From the NCBI GenBank assembly GCA_964572855.1, contig CAZNGF010000089.1:1-7431 (forward strand): DNA of 7,431 nucleotides, given 5' to 3'. The notes below the pieces were generated by a model. That model was not told the DNA's origin and ran no database searches. It saw only the letters and a list, made by a program, of their open reading frames with translations. The stretch is from CAZNGF01 sp964572855. GTDB lineage: Bacteria; Bipolaricaulota; Bipolaricaulia; RBG-16-55-9; JAJCYT01. This document shows positions 4,971-7,431 of this stretch, in pieces (the first letter of the stretch is position 1; every line of letters starts with the position of its first letter). The translations under genes and the position numbers were made by a program.

Positions 4971-6173
4971 ATGAACACGCTTTGGGAACGGGTCTGGGCG
5001 TACACCCAGGATGGCGTGCGCGTGCTGGTCGAGCACAGTGCTTTCCTGATCGTGGGCTCGCTGGTGGGCTTTGCCTGGGCCAACCTGGCCCCGCACAGCT
5101 ACCACGAGATCCATGGGCGGCTGCACTTCCTGGTCAACGACATCCTGATGGTGTTCTTCTTCGCGCTGGCGGGCAAGGAGATCCGCGAAGCCACGCTGCC
5201 GGGCGGCGCGCTGGCCGCGCGCGGCACGGCGATGCTGCCCCTGCTGGCCACGCTGGGCGGCATGTTGGGGCCCGCGCTGATCTACCTGGTGGGCTCCCTG
5301 TGGCTTGCGCCCGACCTCGCGCGCGGTTGGGCCATCCCCATGGCCACCGACATCGCGTTTGCCTACCTTATCGTGCGTTTTGTGCTCCCGTCGGGTCACC
5401 CGGCCATCGTGTTCTTGCTCATGCTGGCCATCGCCGACGACGCCGGCGGGTTGCTGGTGCTGGCCGCGTTCTACCCCATTCACGAGACGCACTGGTTGGT
5501 CTTCTTGGCCATGAACGCGGGCGCGCTGGGGCTGGCGTACGTCTTCCGGCGCTTCTTGCGCTGGATCTCGTTTTGGCCCTACCTCGTTGGGCCCGGCGTG
5601 ATCGCCTGGTATGGCTTCTTCTGGGGCGGCGTGCACCCCGCCCTGGCGCTGGTCCCGCTCATGTGGATGCTGCCGCACGGGGGGGGCGGCCAGGGCCCGT
5701 GGGCGCCGGAGGAAACCCAGTGCGAGGACACGCTCAACCGCTTCGGGCGCCGGTGGAAGGTGCCGGTCGAGCTCATCCTGGGGCTGTTTGGCCTGGTCAA
5801 CGCGGGCGTGGCGCTCTCGGCCATCGGGATGGGCACGTGGCTCGTGCTGGCGGCGTTGCTCCTTGGCAAACCGCTGGGCGTGGTGGGGTTTGCGAGCCTG
5901 GGGCGGTTGTGCGGATTGAGCTTGCCCAAGGGGATGACGACGCTGCACCTGCTCGTGATCGGGATGGCCGCGGCCACGGGCTTCACGGTGGCGTTGCTGG
6001 TGAGCACGGTGTCGTTCCCGGCAGGGCTCACGCAGGACGCGGCCAAGATGGGCGCCGTGTTCAGCTTCGTGGCCCTGCCGCTCACCTGGTTGCTGGCCCG
6101 CTGGGGCTTGCGTGGCCTGCGGGCGGCGGGCGTGGTCGAGGGGCCGTCAAAGCTGGATTCGAGCGGATCTTAG
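4971..6173 (+). CDS. nhaA: Na+/H+ antiporter NhaA, divergent branch
   Basis: This 400-residue inner-membrane antiporter exchanges cytoplasmic Na+ (or Li+) for periplasmic protons. About twelve hydrophobic segments are readable. Landmarks of the family are present: ATDIAF with D127 in the unwound TM IV, the ion-binding pair D156-D157 in AIADDAGG (E. coli D163-D164), K300 in LLLGKPLG of TM X, and ATGFTVALL in TM XI. The pH-sensor region differs: where E. coli has GLEVKREL, this protein has GKEIREAT (68-75), and near TM IX it reads CEDTLN (251-256), without the two histidines. The start at 4971 is preferred because GGAGG lies 12 bases upstream, and from it the length and N-terminus match the family. 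An upstream ATG at 4896 would add 25 Arg/Pro-rich residues lacking family resemblance and has no good ribosome-binding site. The gene has its own promoter and is followed by a terminator-like hairpin. The identification is secure; pH response and ion specificity are not predictable from this. Confidence 0.93.
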   Translation: MNTLWERVWAYTQDGVRVLVEHSAFLIVGSLVGFAWANLAPHSYHEIHGRLHFLVNDILMVFFFALAGKEIREATLPGGALAARGTAMLPLLATLGGMLGPALIYLVGSLWLAPDLARGWAIPMATDIAFAYLIVRFVLPSGHPAIVFLLMLAIADDAGGLLVLAAFYPIHETHWLVFLAMNAGALGLAYVFRRFLRWISFWPYLVGPGVIAWYGFFWGGVHPALALVPLMWMLPHGGGGQGPWAPEETQCEDTLNRFGRRWKVPVELILGLFGLVNAGVALSAIGMGTWLVLAALLLGKPLGVVGFASLGRLCGLSLPKGMTTLHLLVIGMAAATGFTVALLVSTVSFPAGLTQDAAKMGAVFSFVALPLTWLLARWGLRGLRAAGVVEGPSKLDSSGS

Positions 6174-6187
6174 TTTAAATGGACGGA

Positions 6188-6219
6188 GAAAGCCCCCGTG
6201 CGCTCGCACAAGGGCTTTC
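6188..6219 (+). terminator. nested hairpin terminator after nhaA, possibly bidirectional
   Basis: GAAAGCCC (6188-6195) pairs perfectly with GGGCTTTC (6212-6219). Inside, after a 2x2 mismatch, GTGC (6198-6201) pairs with GCAC (6206-6209) around a GCTC loop. It begins 14 bases past the nhaA stop codon. The A-rich left flank of the stem and the CTTTCGCTT on the right resemble intrinsic terminators readable on either strand. It may therefore also end transcripts of the converging coiled-coil gene. Confidence 0.7.
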
Positions 6220-6239
6220 GCTTGAAAAAGAGATGCTCG

Positions 6240-6373
6240 GAGAGGAGGCCCCTGCGATCCGCCGTGTGTCGCGAATCGCAATCGGGCCGTTGTCCGTCGC
6301 CCAGCAAGAGAGAGGGAGGAGACTGCGCCGGAGCGCAATCTCCTTTGCCCGGTTCCGGGCAAGCCTCCTCTCT
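6240..6373. other. multi-branched inverted-repeat element between convergent genes
   Basis: An outer perfect 10-bp stem joins GAGAGGAGGC (6240-6249) to GCCTCCTCTC (6363-6372). Within it are three more hairpins. TGCGAT (6253-6258) pairs with ATCGCA (6275-6280). GGAGA-C-TGCGC (6318-6328) pairs with GCGCA-A-TCTCC (6333-6343), with one mismatch and a CGGA loop. TTGCCCG (6345-6351) pairs with CGGGCAA (6356-6362) and abuts the outer stem directly. A second purine segment, AGAGAGG (6309-6315), can instead pair with 6367-6373, giving a compact three-way junction. It could be a non-coding RNA, a palindromic repeat or a complex terminator. No promoter of its own was recognised and the transcribed strand is unknown. 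Confidence 0.55.
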
Positions 6374-6421
6374 AACACAGAGCAGGGGGAAGTTCCAACT
6401 CCGTCCTTTTCCGTTGTTCTG

Positions 6422-7431
6422 CTATAGCAACAAGGTCAGCGCGATCGCGGCCACGCCGGACAACAGCGCCAGCAGGGCCAGGCCGTTGGCGGCGTTGGCC
6501 GTCTTGGCGGCCTCCGAAGCCTGCTGGGCCACGCTCTGCAGCTCCTCCAGTTCGACGCTGATGTCGGCGCGAATCTCGGAGATGAGCTCCTGGCGATCGA
6601 TCGTTTCGCCGGTCGGCATCGAGGCGATCTGCTCGCGCAGGTCGGCCACGGCCCCCTTGTTGGACTGGACCTCGACCATGAGCTGGCCGGAGGCGTCCTT
6701 GAGCCGATCGATCTGGGACTGCAGGTCCGCGATGGCGGTCTGAGAGACCCCGCTGTCGGCGGGCTGCTGCCCCTGCGCGTCCTTAACCTCTTGCACCATC
6801 TGCTCGACCGTCGACAGCCGACCGCTCAGGCCCTGGATCTGGGACTTGACGTCCTCGAAGGACCCGTTCATGCCGACGAACTGCTCGGCCTGATCCTCCA
6901 AGCGACCCAGGCGCGCGTCGACGCGGTCCGCACGCGCGGCCAAGCCCGACACGGTGTCGCGCAGGCTGCTCAGCGTCGGACCCAGCACGCTCAGCTCGTC
7001 GATGACCCGCTCCAGCTTGCTGACGCGCTGGTGCAGGCTGCTGTCCGCGGCGGACAGCTCGTCGATGGCGGTCTTGAGCTTGCTCAGCGTCTCCTGGATC
7101 GTGCCCAGGGACGGGCCGACCGCGTTCAACTGGCCGCTGAGCGAGCCGACCATCTTGTCGAGCTCTTGAATGGCGTCGTGGTTCGAATAGATGCGTTCGG
7201 CCTGTTTGTCGGCCTTCTCGCCCAGCTTCTCGAACTGCGCCGACAGGTCGGCGATTGCCCCGTCGAAGCGGCTGGTGAACGAGTTCACCTGCTCGCTCAG
7301 GGACGCGATCTGTCCGCCAAGCTGGTCGTTGACGGTGCCGATGCGAGCTTCCAACACGTTGGCACGTTCCGTGAGGTTGGCCACGTCCACCTGCAGCTTG
7401 GAGATGTTCCCTTCCGTGCCCTCGAGCCGGG
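6422..7431 (-). CDS. coiled-coil protein with C-terminal membrane anchor, 5' end beyond the window
   Basis: The frame is open from the right edge to the TAG at 6422-6424, showing 335 complete residues without a beginning. A GTG at 7390 is not the start: the 13 codons to its right continue the same coiled-coil character. Nearly the whole fragment is heptad-patterned, rich in Leu, Ile, Val, Asp, Glu, Gln and Ser, and free of cysteine. Two related segments begin GPSLGTIQETLSKL and GPTLSSLRDTVSGL, 45 residues apart, and IDELS recurs after 21 residues (three heptads). A less regular Gly/Gln-rich linker lies near residues 219-227. The last 20 residues (about 316-335) are strongly hydrophobic and end the protein, so it looks tail-anchored with its coiled coil on one face of a membrane, most likely cytoplasmic. 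I do not recognise a family. Similarity searches would be dominated by generic coiled coils. It might be a scaffold, tether or chemoreceptor-like spacer, but nothing decides this. Confidence 0.85.
   Translation of the reverse strand, partial: RLEGTEGNISKLQVDVANLTERANVLEARIGTVNDQLGGQIASLSEQVNSFTSRFDGAIADLSAQFEKLGEKADKQAERIYSNHDAIQELDKMVGSLSGQLNAVGPSLGTIQETLSKLKTAIDELSAADSSLHQRVSKLERVIDELSVLGPTLSSLRDTVSGLAARADRVDARLGRLEDQAEQFVGMNGSFEDVKSQIQGLSGRLSTVEQMVQEVKDAQGQQPADSGVSQTAIADLQSQIDRLKDASGQLMVEVQSNKGAVADLREQIASMPTGETIDRQELISEIRADISVELEELQSVAQQASEAAKTANAANGLALLALLSGVAAIALTLLL

Noticed and set aside
4863..5948. 361-codon minus-strand open frame opposite nhaA
   Set aside because: It is antisense to conserved transmembrane coding sequence, and its Gln/Arg/His-rich product is a composition artefact.
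3938..6173. A single functional system made of the ABC exporter, stress protein and NhaA
   Set aside because: Each unit has its own promoter, and the ABC operon is transcribed in the opposite direction. Only the two ABC genes are physically coupled, so joint function would be guesswork.
6240..6373. Integron attC site
   Set aside because: The length and palindromic form are suggestive, but the required core sites (GTTRRRY and RYYYAAC) are not present; the closest, GTTAGAG on the minus strand, fails at its last base. No integrase or cassette-like gene is near.
6240..6373. 6S RNA, SRP RNA, RNase P RNA or tmRNA
   Set aside because: Conserved sequence landmarks of these RNAs are absent, and the branched layout does not match the single long bubble hairpin of 6S RNA.
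1..7431. CRISPR array, tRNA or rRNA gene, insertion sequence
   Set aside because: No regularly spaced direct repeats, no cloverleaf with tRNA landmarks, no rRNA segments and no transposase or terminal repeats were seen.

Overview
The window is GC-rich chromosomal DNA from a Gram-negative-type bacterium, most likely proteobacterial. Evidence for this is the codon use, the long open frames on the non-coding strands, the NhaA family member, sigma70-like promoters and a leader-plus-hairpin intergenic repeat of the CCCTCATCCC type. It cannot be placed more precisely from the sequence alone. There are five protein genes. Four belong to recognisable families, and the fifth is a coiled-coil protein of unknown function cut by the right edge.

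Left part (1-3938, minus strand): a two-gene operon encodes the two halves of a heterodimeric type IV ABC exporter. The promoter-proximal gene (2208-3938) encodes a 576-residue half-transporter whose Walker B motif ends in Asp-Asp, so the catalytic glutamate is replaced. The second gene (67-2211) overlaps it by four bases (ATGA) and encodes a 714-residue half with a complete ATPase site and a roughly 110-residue insertion between TM1 and TM2. This is the architecture of the BmrC/BmrD (YheI/YheH) and TM287/TM288 class, with one degenerate and one catalytic ATP site.

Middle (3939-4605): a divergent promoter region drives the ABC operon leftward (TTGCCG-17-TATAAT) and a single-domain universal stress protein rightward (extended -10 TGTTATGAT). 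The stress-protein gene (4168-4605) has the complete ATP-binding signature G-2x-G-9x-G-S. Its leader holds a perfect 8-bp stem just upstream of the ribosome-binding site.

Right-middle (4606-6173): a 365-base gene-free stretch carries hairpins, a dyad and a strong promoter (TTGACC-18-TACAAT). It is followed by nhaA (4971-6173), a Na+/H+ antiporter that keeps the transport aspartate pair and the TM X lysine but differs from E. coli NhaA in the pH-sensor positions.

Right part (6174-7431): between the converging 3' ends of nhaA and the coiled-coil gene lies a 248-base region dense in strong inverted repeats. It contains a terminator-like nested hairpin and a 134-base element in which two purine-rich segments can each pair with the same pyrimidine-rich arm. 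The last gene (6422 to beyond 7431, minus strand) encodes a long coiled coil ending in a C-terminal membrane anchor.

Together the genes suggest envelope and ion stress functions (export of hydrophobic compounds or lipids, a stress protein, sodium/pH homeostasis), but apart from the ABC pair nothing shows that they form one system. I did not find convincing evidence of a new multigene system. The most unusual material is the convergent intergenic structure and the tail-anchored coiled-coil protein.
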